From Serratia plymuthica (GTDB taxonomy: Bacteria > Pseudomonadota > Gammaproteobacteria > Enterobacterales > Enterobacteriaceae), in NCBI RefSeq assembly GCF_018336935.1, contig NZ_CP068771.1:2418001-2482000 (forward strand): DNA of 64,000 nucleotides, read 5' to 3'. Each line of letters starts with the position of its first letter. Within the stretch, counting starts at the first letter, position 1. Positions 46,969-55,465 of the stretch are shown here, one piece after another. The translations under genes were made by a program, and so were the position numbers. The notes below the pieces were generated by a model that was not told the origin of the DNA, searched no databases, and saw only the letters and a list, made by a program, of their open reading frames with translations.

Positions 46969-47904
46969 ATGAAAAAAGCCAATTTATTTATACAGCGCAT
47001 GCGCTTGCGCCACATCAACGGGTTCGTCGCGGTGGCGCAGGAGCGATCGCTGAGTCGTGCCGCCGACAAACTGAGCCTGAGCCAGCCGGCGCTGTCGAAA
47101 ACGCTGAGTGAACTGGAAGCCCTGACCGGTAACCGCCTGCTGGTGCGCAGCCGGCAGGGAACCCGGTTGACCGAACAAGGCGAACAGTTTTTAGGGTATG
47201 CCACGCGGGTGCTGGAGGCGCTGACCGCCGCCGGGCACGCGCTGGACAGACTTGACGACGCACCGGCGCGGGTGCTGCGTATCGGCGCCTTGCCGACCAC
47301 CGCGCTGGGCATGCTGCCGCAGTCGATCGGCCAATATCAGCAGGCGCGCCCTTATTCACGTATTCAGGTGATCACCGCCAAAAATACCGAATTGCTGGCG
47401 CAGCTCAAAGCGGGCGACATCGACGTGGCGATTGGCCGCATGGCCGAACCGGAAATGATGAGCGGCATTGCCTTCGAATTGCTGCTGCTGGAATCATTGC
47501 TGATGGTGACGCGCCCGGGGCACCCGCTGTTGAGCGAGACCATCACCCTCGAGCAGGCGCTCAACTATCCGGCCATTTTGTCGCCCAAAGGCACGGTGCC
47601 GCGCCACAATACCGAGAATCTGTTATCCACCCAGGGGTTCAACCTGCCAGGCCAGTATATCGAAACGCTGTCCGCCTCTTTGGCACGCCAGATGACGCTG
47701 CAATTTGACTATGTGTGGTTTGTGCCTTCCAGCGCGGTTAAAGCCGATATTGCCGCCGGGCAGCTTATCCCCCTGCCGCTGCCCACTCAGGGCATGGAGG
47801 AAACGGTGGGCATTTTGAGTCGTAACGACGGCGAACTCAGTGAAGCGGCGCTGGCGTTTATCGCCACCGTGCGCCGCGTTGCCAACGCCAAAGGTTCCGC
47901 TTAG
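46969..47904 (+). CDS. pcaQ: LysR-type protocatechuate regulator PcaQ
   Basis: A 311-aa LysR activator. The HTH (RSLSRAADKLSLSQPALSKT, then LSELEALTGNRLLVRSRQG) and effector domain (RVLRIGALPTTALGMLPQSI) match PcaQ/GalR-type regulators of the protocatechuate branch. I start at the ATG at 46969, not 46918, since the family begins about ten residues before RMRLRHINGFVAV. It lies downstream of pcaHG on the same strand and overlaps the convergent pcaC stop by 4 bp. Expected to act on pcaHG through the dyad at 45357-45377. Confidence 0.85.
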   Translation: MKKANLFIQRMRLRHINGFVAVAQERSLSRAADKLSLSQPALSKTLSELEALTGNRLLVRSRQGTRLTEQGEQFLGYATRVLEALTAAGHALDRLDDAPARVLRIGALPTTALGMLPQSIGQYQQARPYSRIQVITAKNTELLAQLKAGDIDVAIGRMAEPEMMSGIAFELLLLESLLMVTRPGHPLLSETITLEQALNYPAILSPKGTVPRHNTENLLSTQGFNLPGQYIETLSASLARQMTLQFDYVWFVPSSAVKADIAAGQLIPLPLPTQGMEETVGILSRNDGELSEAALAFIATVRRVANAKGSA

Positions 47905-48290
47905 CTCGCCTCGCTATCCTGCTCGGCGAAAACCTCCTCCGCCAGATGGAATGCCGAGTTTGCCGCCGGCAGGCCGCAGTACAGCGCACTCTGCATCAAT
48001 ACCTCTTTGATCTCATCGCGGGTCACGCCATTATTTGCTGCCGCTTTCAGGTGCATGCGCAGTTCGGCTTCGCGGTTAAGGGCGATCAACATGGCAATGG
48101 TGATCAGGCTGCGGGTGTGGCGCGCCAGCCCTGGCCGGGTCCAAATCTCCCCCCAAGCGTAGCGGCTGATAAAATGCTGAAATTCCTCGTTTAACGGACT
48201 GAGCCGGTCAAGACTGCGGTCAACGTGGGCATCCCCCAGCACGGCGCGCCGCACCTCAATGCCCTGCTGATAACGTTGATCATCATTCAT
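47901..48290 (-). CDS. pcaC: 4-carboxymuconolactone decarboxylase
   Basis: A 129-aa enzyme converting gamma-carboxymuconolactone to beta-ketoadipate enol-lactone. It has the family blocks FQHFISRYAWGEIWTRPGL, RHTRSLITIAMLIALNREAE and IKEVLMQSALYCGLPAANSA with the conserved Cys and His. It is a stand-alone PcaC, not the PcaL fusion with the enol-lactone hydrolase. It overlaps pcaB by 8 bases. Confidence 0.94.
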   Translation of the reverse strand: MNDDQRYQQGIEVRRAVLGDAHVDRSLDRLSPLNEEFQHFISRYAWGEIWTRPGLARHTRSLITIAMLIALNREAELRMHLKAAANNGVTRDEIKEVLMQSALYCGLPAANSAFHLAEEVFAEQDSEAS

Positions 48291-49647
48291 ATCGTTTTGC
48301 TCCTGCGGTTAACCGGGATGCCTGATCCAGCACCCGTTGAGTAAATGTCTGCGCGCTGCCGAGGTAATGCTGCGGATCCAGCAATGCGGCCAGCCGCTCT
48401 GGGGTCAAATACGCCATTACCCTGCTGTCTTCCAGCAAGACGTCGAGCAACGTGCGCTGCTGCGCCAGCGCCAGATGGCACTGTTTTTCAATAAGCTGAT
48501 GTGCCTGCTGGCGGCCGATAGCCTCGCCCAGCGCCATAGTGACGGACTCGGCCATGATCAATCCGCCGGTTAACTTCAGGTTATGTTGCATCTGCTGCGG
48601 GAATACCTGCAAACCGGCGATCAGATCGCCCGCCGTGTGCAATGCGCCCGTCGCCAGCATCACCAATTCCGGCAGGCTTTCCCATTCGGCGTGCCAGCCA
48701 CCCAGTCCGCGTTCATGTTCCTGCACCATAGCGGCATACAGCCCGCCGACCAGCGCCGGAACCCGGTTGGCCGCCGCGAGGATCGCCGCGCAGGCCACCG
48801 GATTGCGTTTATGTGGCATGGTGGAAGAACCGCCGCGCCCTTCGGCCACCGGTTCGGCGACCTCCGCCACTTCGGTTTGCATCAATAAGGAGATGTCCCG
48901 TGCCAGTTTGCCCAGCGTACCGGTTAAACCGGCGTACCAACCGGCAATCTCCAGCAGACGATCGCGCTGGCTGTGCCAGGGCGTATCCGCTGCGCTCAGT
49001 TGCAATCGTGCGGCCAGAGCCGGCACCAGCAGACCGCCTTCCCCGCCCAGTGACGCCAGCGTCCCCGCCGCGCCGCCAAGTTGCAATGCCAGCACCCGAG
49101 AACGCATTTCATCCAGCCGCTGACGGTAGCGCAACAAGGCATCCAGCGAACCGGCCAACTTTAGCCCCAGCGTGGTCGGCAGCGCGTGCTGCATCCAGGT
49201 TCGCCCGACCAGCACGCAATCCTGATGCCGCGTAATTTGTTGTACCAGCGCCGCCATCAACCGGTTCAGATCCTCTTGCGTGATGGCGATTGCGTGCCGC
49301 AGTTGCAGCATCAGGCCGCTGTCGATGGCGTCCTGACTGGTCGCCCCCCAATGAACAAAGCGTGCGGCACCGGTATCGCGCTGCGCGACTAACGCCGTGA
49401 GTTGCTTTACCAGCGGGATCGCCAGATTGCCGGCCTGCGCCGCCGCCTGCGCCAGCGCCGTGCTGTCGACTAAATGACTGTGGCAACAGGCGGCGATATG
49501 CTGCGCGGCGTCTGGCGGAATGATCCCCAACCCGGCCTGCGCGGTGGCCAGCGCAGCTTCGAAATCCAGCATGCCCTGCAGGGTAGCGGCATCGCTGAAA
49601 CATTCGCTAACCGCTGAAGACCGCAACAACGGCGTCAGTAATTCCAT
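48283..49647 (-). CDS. pcaB: 3-carboxy-cis,cis-muconate cycloisomerase
   Basis: A 454-aa enzyme of the fumarase/adenylosuccinate lyase superfamily acting after PcaHG. The superfamily signature GGSSTMPHKRNP is intact, and VHWGATSQDAIDSGL and VGRTWMQHALPTTLG match PcaB. It is upstream of and overlapping pcaC. A PcaR-type box lies 80-95 bp upstream, within the spacer to pobA, so the pair may have its own promoter. Confidence 0.94.
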   Translation of the reverse strand: MELLTPLLRSSAVSECFSDAATLQGMLDFEAALATAQAGLGIIPPDAAQHIAACCHSHLVDSTALAQAAAQAGNLAIPLVKQLTALVAQRDTGAARFVHWGATSQDAIDSGLMLQLRHAIAITQEDLNRLMAALVQQITRHQDCVLVGRTWMQHALPTTLGLKLAGSLDALLRYRQRLDEMRSRVLALQLGGAAGTLASLGGEGGLLVPALAARLQLSAADTPWHSQRDRLLEIAGWYAGLTGTLGKLARDISLLMQTEVAEVAEPVAEGRGGSSTMPHKRNPVACAAILAAANRVPALVGGLYAAMVQEHERGLGGWHAEWESLPELVMLATGALHTAGDLIAGLQVFPQQMQHNLKLTGGLIMAESVTMALGEAIGRQQAHQLIEKQCHLALAQQRTLLDVLLEDSRVMAYLTPERLAALLDPQHYLGSAQTFTQRVLDQASRLTAGAKRYE

Positions 49648-49727
49648 AAATTCTCCGACCTAAAAGGGGCTTTTTCCGATGATGGCGCGACCCAAGGCAG
49701 GGTGCAAGAGCGATAAACGCAGCTTTG

Positions 49728-49742
49728 GGCGATAATCGAAAC
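49728..49742. promoter_or_regulatory. PcaR/PcaU-type box before pcaBC
   Basis: GGCGATAATCGAAAC carries the CGAT(A/T)ATCG core found in the other boxes of this region. It lies about 80 bp upstream of pcaB, in the 144-bp gap after pobA, and suits an IclR-type regulator. Confidence 0.5.
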
Positions 49743-49791
49743 ATTGGGCATTTTTCTGCTACCGGCTGCGTTTTTTGTGATCCCGGTTGGG

Positions 49792-50970
49792 TCAGCTCAT
49801 CTGAAAAGGCGAGCCGACGTAATTTTCCGCCAGTACCGTCATGGCGCTGCGCGACTTGACGGTATATTGCAGCTCCGACAGTTGCAGCCGCTGCTGGAAT
49901 GGGCTGCCGTCAGGGTGGGTGTGCAACATATTGGTCATCCACCAGGAAAAATGCTCGGCGCGCCATACCCGCTTAAGCGCATCGTCGCTGTAGCTGTCCA
50001 GCCACCGCCAGCTTTTGCGCAGATAAAACGCCTCCAGCGCTTGCGACAGCAGGCAGACGTCCGCCATCGCCAGATTCAGCCCCTTCGCGCCGGTCGGCGG
50101 CACGATATGCGCCGCATCCCCCGCCAACAGCAGGCGTTTGCAGCGCATGGGCTCAGTGACAAAGCTGCGCATGCCAACCACGTTTTTCTGAAAAATACGG
50201 CCCTTTTTCAGCGACCAGCCATCGTGATTTTCCAGCCGGGTTTCCAGTTCGTTCCAGATGCGATCGTCCGACCATTGGTCGACATTTTCCGCCGGATCGC
50301 ACTGGAAATACATCCTCTGCACGCCCGCCGACCGGGTGCTGATCAGCGCAAAGCCGCGCGCGTGTCGGGCGTAAATCAATTCATCACTCGATGGCGGCGC
50401 CTCCACCAGAATGCCGAACCAGCCGAAGGGATAGATCCGGGTGTAATCCTGCCTCAGCCCACCGGGCATCGCCGCCCGGCTGATACCGTGAAAACCGTCG
50501 CAACCGATAACGAAATCGCAGCTTAGCTGCCGCTGTTCGCCGGCGTGGCGGTAATGAACCTGCGGCCGTTCGCTGTCCAGCGCCTGTAATGACACCTGCT
50601 CGACCTCAAAATAGAGCTGGGCCTGCGCCGCTTGCCGCGCGGCTATCATGTCCTTCAGCACCTCGTGCTGGGCATAAACGGTGATCGCCCTGTCAGTGAG
50701 CTCGGTAAGGTCTATCCGGTGCTGTTGCCCGCCAAACGCCAACCGAATGCCGTGGTGTTGCACGCCTTCCCTGCGCATGCGCTCGCCAATCCCGGTTTGG
50801 TTCAGTAAATCTACCGTGCCCTGCTCGAGCACCCCGGCACGAATCGTGGATTCCACCGCCTGCCGGCTGCGCGTCTCCAGCACCACAGACTCAATACCCT
50901 GCAGATGCAGCAGGTGCGATAACATCAATCCGGCAGGGCCGGCGCCGATAATGGCGACCTGTGTACGCAT
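49792..50970 (-). CDS. pobA: 4-hydroxybenzoate 3-monooxygenase
   Basis: A 392-aa FAD monooxygenase turning 4-hydroxybenzoate into protocatechuate with NADPH and O2. The FAD motif is VAIIGAGPAGLMLSHLLH. The second FAD/NADPH motif is FVIGCDGFHGISRAAMP, and LLAGDAAHIVPPTGAKGLNL closes the FAD site. The length equals that of the well-studied Pseudomonas enzyme. It starts 11 bp after an AAHS-type transporter gene, so uptake and hydroxylation are coexpressed. Confidence 0.95.
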   Translation of the reverse strand: MRTQVAIIGAGPAGLMLSHLLHLQGIESVVLETRSRQAVESTIRAGVLEQGTVDLLNQTGIGERMRREGVQHHGIRLAFGGQQHRIDLTELTDRAITVYAQHEVLKDMIAARQAAQAQLYFEVEQVSLQALDSERPQVHYRHAGEQRQLSCDFVIGCDGFHGISRAAMPGGLRQDYTRIYPFGWFGILVEAPPSSDELIYARHARGFALISTRSAGVQRMYFQCDPAENVDQWSDDRIWNELETRLENHDGWSLKKGRIFQKNVVGMRSFVTEPMRCKRLLLAGDAAHIVPPTGAKGLNLAMADVCLLSQALEAFYLRKSWRWLDSYSDDALKRVWRAEHFSWWMTNMLHTHPDGSPFQQRLQLSELQYTVKSRSAMTVLAENYVGSPFQMS

Positions 50971-50981
50971 GTTTATCTCCC

Positions 50982-52337
50982 TTATAGCGCTTTGTTGAGT
51001 GAGCCGGGCAACGCCGGTGCTCGGGTGGAAAAGTGTTTGATCATCAGTGCCACTGCGGCAACCAATGCGGGAATGGCCAGCAGAGTGAAAATGGTGCTGA
51101 ACGACAGCTGCATTTGCATCAGCACCCCGCCGCTCATGGCGCCCAGGATGCCGCCAAAGCGGCCCAACCCCAGCATCCAGGCCACGCCGGTCGCCCGTCC
51201 CTGGGTCGGATAAAAACCGGCGGCCAGCGCCGGCATTGAAGACTGCGCCCCGTTCATGCAGGTGCCGGCGATAAATACCGTCACCGCCATCAGCACCGGA
51301 TGGGTATAAACGTAACCAATCGCGCAGACAAACAGCCCGGTCAGCAGATAACCCACCGCCACCACCTTGTGCGGGTTCATTCGGTCCATCAGCCAGCCGA
51401 TGATCAGCACGCCAATGCCGCCGCCCAAAGGAAACAGTGCGGTAATCAGCGAAGCCTGGCGGATGGAGGCGCCGGTTTCACGGATCAATAGCGGCAACCA
51501 ACTGGTCAGCAGGTAGAAAATCATCAGGCCCATAAAGTAGGTCAGGCACAGCATCAGCGTGCCCATCAGATAGCGCTGGGAGAAAATCACGCCCAACGCC
51601 GACTTCGCCTTCACCTGGCCGCTTTCACTCAGGGTAAAACGCAGCGATTCAGGCAAATTGATCGGCGCTATGCGCTTGAGCACCGCGGCGATGCGTTCGC
51701 GCGGATAACCGTGCACCACCATGAAACGGGCGGATTCCGGCAAGGCGACAATCAACACTATCGCCAACAGCAGCGGCATTACGCCGCCCAGCACCATCAC
51801 GCTCTGCCAGCCAAAGTGCGGGATCAGCCACGCGGAAACGAAACCGCCCAGGGAGGAGCCGAGCGGGAAGCCGCAAAACATCAGGTTCACCAGCAGCGCG
51901 CGTTTACGTTCGGGCGCATATTCCGACATCAGGGTGGCGGCATTCGGCATCGCCGCGCCCAGCCCCAGCCCGGTTAAAAAACGCAGCAAGGTCAACATGG
52001 GCAGTGAGGTGGCAAACGCCGTCAGCAGGCTGAAACCGCCAAACAGGATCAGCGACATCACCAGCACCTTTTTGCGGCCAATGCGGTCCGCCAGCGGCCC
52101 GGCGGTCAGCGCGCCCACCGCCAGCCCCACCAGTGCGGCACTCATCACCGGCCCCAGAGAGGTCTTCTCAATCCCCCAATCCTGCACCAGCGAAGTGGCG
52201 ATGAAACCGATGATCGCAGTATCGAATCCGTCCAGCGCCACCGTTAAAAAACACAGTATCAGGATCATCCACTGATAACGGGAAAAGGGTTTGGCGTTGA
52301 TAAACGACTGAATTTCTAAGGTGTTGTGATCGGACAT
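50982..52337 (-). CDS. pcaK: aromatic acid/H+ symporter (AAHS family, PcaK-like)
   Basis: A 451-aa MFS importer with 12 spans. The AAHS-family TM1 motif is VALDGFDTAIIGF, and the loop motif GPLADRIGRKKVLV follows TM2. GLGLGAAMPNAATLMSEYAP is typical of PcaK/BenK. It is directly followed by pobA, so 4-hydroxybenzoate and/or protocatechuate are likely substrates. PcaR-type boxes lie 77-180 bp upstream. Confidence 0.85.
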   Translation of the reverse strand: MSDHNTLEIQSFINAKPFSRYQWMILILCFLTVALDGFDTAIIGFIATSLVQDWGIEKTSLGPVMSAALVGLAVGALTAGPLADRIGRKKVLVMSLILFGGFSLLTAFATSLPMLTLLRFLTGLGLGAAMPNAATLMSEYAPERKRALLVNLMFCGFPLGSSLGGFVSAWLIPHFGWQSVMVLGGVMPLLLAIVLIVALPESARFMVVHGYPRERIAAVLKRIAPINLPESLRFTLSESGQVKAKSALGVIFSQRYLMGTLMLCLTYFMGLMIFYLLTSWLPLLIRETGASIRQASLITALFPLGGGIGVLIIGWLMDRMNPHKVVAVGYLLTGLFVCAIGYVYTHPVLMAVTVFIAGTCMNGAQSSMPALAAGFYPTQGRATGVAWMLGLGRFGGILGAMSGGVLMQMQLSFSTIFTLLAIPALVAAVALMIKHFSTRAPALPGSLNKAL

Positions 52338-52674
52338 TAGCGTTTCCTAAGTTGGCCTGGCGAAATAAGCCCGGCGGGAATGGCCAGATGCGACGCTGGC
52401 ACAATCGCTTTTTGTGCGATTATCGAAACTTAGTTCGTTAATCGACTTTCAAATCAAAACACCGCCAACAATAAGTTTCAATATTGTTAAATTAATTAGC
52501 GTGCGATTACCGAACGAGAAAAGGTTAAGGTTTCTGTAAGGCGTTTATTTTAAAAGGGATGATTGGTTTTTTCGCAAAAAGGAAGGAATGGCGTTCTGTG
52601 AGCTGATTAACATTGATGAAACATGATTTTTCAACCGCGCACCGGCCTGATTAACCGGCGCGCGGCCTCAACGA
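52338..52674. promoter_or_regulatory. pcaK promoter region with PcaR-type boxes
   Basis: A 337-bp spacer between two same-strand transporter genes. It contains GTGCGATTATCGAAAC at 52414-52429, GTTCGTTAATCGAC at 52433-52446 and GTGCGATTACCGAAC at 52501-52515, all close to the PcaU/PcaR box in one orientation or the other. A GC-rich hairpin near 52634-52664 probably ends the upstream transporter transcript. No gene is seen. Confidence 0.6.
52634..52664 (-). terminator. terminator-like hairpin after the second AAHS transporter
   Basis: GC-rich arms (CCGCGC...CCGG and CCGG...GCGCGG) are followed on the minus strand by TTGAAAAAT. It begins 10 bp past the transporter stop. The U-tract is poor. Confidence 0.45.
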
Positions 52675-54033
52675 TCAAATGCTCTTGGCGATCTCGCCTG
52701 TCGGTAACTGGGCCTGGCGGTTATAGCCGCGAATGCCCTTAAGGAAGATGGCGCAAGCGGTGATCACCGCCGGAACGGCGATAATGGCAAAGATGCGCTC
52801 GAACCCCCACCCCAGCGCCAGCATCTCTGCGCCGGCAAAGGCGCTGAGGATAGCGCCAATGCGCCCGACGCCATGCATCCAACTGGAGCCGGTCGCCCGC
52901 GCCTCGGTCGGGTAATAGTGCGCCGACAGCGCATTCATGCCGGTATTGGCGCCATTCAGGCAAAAACCGCAGACCAACGCCAGCACGCCGAGCATCACGC
53001 TGCTGTGAGAAGCCAACCCTATCATCACCGTGAAACAGGCGCCCAGCAGGTAGATCACGCCCAGCACCCGATGGGGATTAACCCGATCCATCAGCCAGCC
53101 GGCAAACAGTGAGCCCAGGGTGCCACCGGCCTGATACAGCGCCGTAATCACCGCCGCTTGCGCCACGCTCATCCCAATGCCTTTCACCAGCGTCGGCAGC
53201 CAACTGCCCAGCAGATAGACCAGGAACAGCGCCATAAAATACCCCAGCCATAGCATGATGCTGCCAAAACGGTATTGAGGCGACACCACAATCTGCATCG
53301 AGCCTTTACCGGGGGCTACCAGCGGCGGCAACGTGTAGCGCGTGTCGGCGTCGGTACTCCCCGGCGCCAGTTTTTCCACAATTTTGCCGATGCGTTCAGG
53401 GCTGGCGCGCTTGGTCACCAGGAATCGCACCGATTCCGGCAGCTTGGCGAGCAGCAGCGGCACGCTAAGCAACGGCAGTATGCCCCCCAGCAGCAGCAGC
53501 GCATGCCAGCCCATCTGCGGAATAATCCATGAGGCGGCGAATCCCCCCAGCGCAGCGCCGAAGGTAAAGCCGCAGAACACGACGGTGATAATGAACGACC
53601 GCTTTTTTTCCGGCGCATATTCGGAGATCAGGGTGCCGACGTTCGGCATTGCCGCCCCCAGCCCCAGCCCGGTCATGAAGCGGAAGAAAATCATCTGATC
53701 GATATTCTGCGAAAATGCGGTGATCAGCGTCCACAAACCAAAAAAGAACACGCTGTTGATGATAATCACCCTGCGACCCATCCAATCCGCCAGCGGCCCG
53801 GACAGCAACGCGCCTATCGTCAGGCCGATCAACGCCGCACTGATCACCATGCCAAGTTGATGATTGCCGACGCCCCATTCGCTTTTCAGCTCCGGCGCGA
53901 TAAAGCCCATCAGGGTAATGTCGAAACCGTCCAGTGCAATAACGGTAAATCCAAGCAAAACGATCAATTTCTGATACCCGGATAACGGGCGATCGTTAAT
54001 CAGTGTGCGAACATCAATCTCGTTTGAAGCCAC
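52675..54033 (-). CDS. aromatic acid/H+ symporter (AAHS family), second copy
   Basis: A 452-aa MFS importer like PcaK, with VIALDGFDITLMGF in TM1, GPLADWMGRRVIIINS and GLGLGAAMPNVGTLISEYAP. It is a diverged paralogue of the neighbouring pcaK-like gene. Since the adjacent divergent gene is a quinate/shikimate dehydrogenase and its promoter holds a perfect PcaU-type box, quinate, shikimate or protocatechuate are reasonable substrates. It is transcribed alone, with a hairpin after its stop. Confidence 0.83.
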   Translation of the reverse strand: MASNEIDVRTLINDRPLSGYQKLIVLLGFTVIALDGFDITLMGFIAPELKSEWGVGNHQLGMVISAALIGLTIGALLSGPLADWMGRRVIIINSVFFFGLWTLITAFSQNIDQMIFFRFMTGLGLGAAMPNVGTLISEYAPEKKRSFIITVVFCGFTFGAALGGFAASWIIPQMGWHALLLLGGILPLLSVPLLLAKLPESVRFLVTKRASPERIGKIVEKLAPGSTDADTRYTLPPLVAPGKGSMQIVVSPQYRFGSIMLWLGYFMALFLVYLLGSWLPTLVKGIGMSVAQAAVITALYQAGGTLGSLFAGWLMDRVNPHRVLGVIYLLGACFTVMIGLASHSSVMLGVLALVCGFCLNGANTGMNALSAHYYPTEARATGSSWMHGVGRIGAILSAFAGAEMLALGWGFERIFAIIAVPAVITACAIFLKGIRGYNRQAQLPTGEIAKSI

Positions 54034-54156
54034 AATTTCTTCCTCCGTACAGTCGGCTCAGGCCGCAAATGTCGTTATAAGCGTCGGGACTGTCTCCGCG
54101 TCGCTGTGTTATTCGCTTTACGGCCACCAGGGCTACAGGCGCAGATGAATGCAAAT

Positions 54157-54171
54157 GTTCGATAATCGCAC
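54157..54171. promoter_or_regulatory. PcaU/PobR-type operator box
   Basis: GTTCGATAATCGCAC equals the box I recall for the IclR-type regulators PcaU and PobR of Acinetobacter. A second, weaker copy (11 of 15) follows 19 bp on at 54176-54190 in the same orientation. GGCGGTTATCGAAC at 54244-54257 is a further inverted relative. Confidence 0.6.
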
Positions 54172-54492
54172 CAACATTCAAATATCGCACTTCCAATGTA
54201 AGAACTCTCAAGCGAGTCGGCAACGGAGGGTATCGATAATCTGGGCGGTTATCGAACCTATTGGTACGTTTATCGCCAAGTTAAAACACCGCACTACCGA
54301 GAGCCGATAATACAAAACGCTGAAAACTAATATAATTAATAACCTTATTACCGGGTGAAACGCCAGCGCGGCGGCGAAAAATAATGTTGCCGAAGTGTGA
54401 GGAAGATCATTATGACGCTGCCAATGCCCGCAAATTGCTTAACATTCAGCCAACATGATACCGATCACAAATCGAAAATAGCCGGTTTACAT

Positions 54493-54512
54493 AAAGTACC
54501 AAATGGTTCATT
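54493..54512. promoter_or_regulatory. AATGAACC-type operator before the dehydrogenase gene
   Basis: AAAGTACC-AAAT-GGTTCATT has the right arm and spacing of the perfect dyad upstream of quiC (57423-57442). It ends 51 bp before the quinate/shikimate dehydrogenase start, where a repressor would act. Confidence 0.5.
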
Positions 54513-54563
54513 TTTTCTTCGTGTCGTGATCCACGGCGTCCCAGCCCTGAACCCGGAGAAACC

Positions 54564-55427
54564 ATGAAAAATAATGAACAACCTCGCCCGCTCTATCTGC
54601 TCGCCCTGCTGGGCCAGGGCATTCAGGGTTCACTGTCACCGCAGCTGTATGAACAGGAGGCCCGTCGACAAGGCCTTAGGTGCGCCTATCAACTGCTCGA
54701 TTTCACCCAACGCGGCTGGGCCGACGACCGCCTGCCGGAGGTGCTCGACAGCCTGGCGCTGTTGGGTTTCAGCGGCTGCAATATCACGCATCCGTTCAAG
54801 CAACAGGTTATTCCCTGGCTCGATGAGCTGTCGCCGCAGGCCAGCGCCATTGGCGCGGTCAATACCGTGCTGTTCCAGAATGGCAAACGCATTGGCCACA
54901 ACACCGACTGCGACGGGTTTATCACCCACTTTAGCCAAGGGTTGGCCGGCGAAAATATCCATCGCGTGGTTCAGGTGGGTGCGGGCGGCGCGGGCTATGC
55001 GGTGGCTTATGGCCTATTGGCGCACGGCGTCGGTCATTTGATGTTGCACGATCGGGATCCGGCGCGCAGCCACAGCCTGCAACGGCAACTGGCGCGGCAC
55101 TTTGGCGAACAGCGGATCGGCGTGACGGAAAACGTGGCCGGGGCGCTGGCAGACAGCGATGGCCTGGTACAGGCCACGCCGATCGGCATGACCGGTCACC
55201 CGGGCATGCCGGTGGATATCGACTGGCTGCAGCCGCGCCACTGGTTGGCGGACGTGATTTACGTTCCCCGGGAAACCGAACTGGTGAAAAAGGCCCGCGC
55301 CAAAGGCTGCCGGGCTATCGTGGGCGACGGCATGGTGGTGCACCAGGCAGCGCTGGCGTTTCAGCTGTATACCGGCCACGCGCCGGATACCGCAAGCATG
55401 AGCCAGGTATTCCAGCAGGCCGGTTAA
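54564..55427 (+). CDS. quinate/shikimate dehydrogenase
   Basis: A 287-aa AroE/YdiB-family oxidoreductase. Catalytic Lys79 (NITHPFKQ) and Asp115 (NTDCDG) are present, with GSLSP for substrate binding and VVQVGAGGAGYAVAYGL as the dinucleotide loop. Placement beside quiC and the pca/pob genes points to catabolic oxidation of shikimate or quinate to 3-dehydroshikimate or 3-dehydroquinate, rather than the biosynthetic AroE role. GGAG precedes the ATG. A dehydroquinase is not seen here and would be supplied elsewhere for quinate use. Confidence 0.87.
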   Translation: MKNNEQPRPLYLLALLGQGIQGSLSPQLYEQEARRQGLRCAYQLLDFTQRGWADDRLPEVLDSLALLGFSGCNITHPFKQQVIPWLDELSPQASAIGAVNTVLFQNGKRIGHNTDCDGFITHFSQGLAGENIHRVVQVGAGGAGYAVAYGLLAHGVGHLMLHDRDPARSHSLQRQLARHFGEQRIGVTENVAGALADSDGLVQATPIGMTGHPGMPVDIDWLQPRHWLADVIYVPRETELVKKARAKGCRAIVGDGMVVHQAALAFQLYTGHAPDTASMSQVFQQAG

Positions 55428-55434
55428 CCAGAAC

Positions 55435-55460
55435 GGGCGCGGTCACTGCGAACCGCGCCC
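55435..55460. terminator. bidirectional hairpin between dehydrogenase gene and quiC
   Basis: GGGCGCGGT and ACCGCGCCC form a perfect 9-bp stem with an 8-base loop, lying exactly between the convergent stop codons (55427 and 55466). No T-run on either side. Confidence 0.45.
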
Positions 55461-55465
55461 TGCCA

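Larger units (their letters stand above)
54034..54563. promoter_or_regulatory. divergent control region, AAHS transporter / shikimate dehydrogenase
   Basis: A 530-bp spacer without a gene. Near the transporter are a PcaU-type box at 54157-54171 with a degenerate direct repeat at 54176-54190, and further related elements at about 54230-54280. Near the dehydrogenase is an 8-4-8 dyad at 54493-54512 shared with the quiC promoter. The two halves thus seem to answer to two different regulators. Confidence 0.6.
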
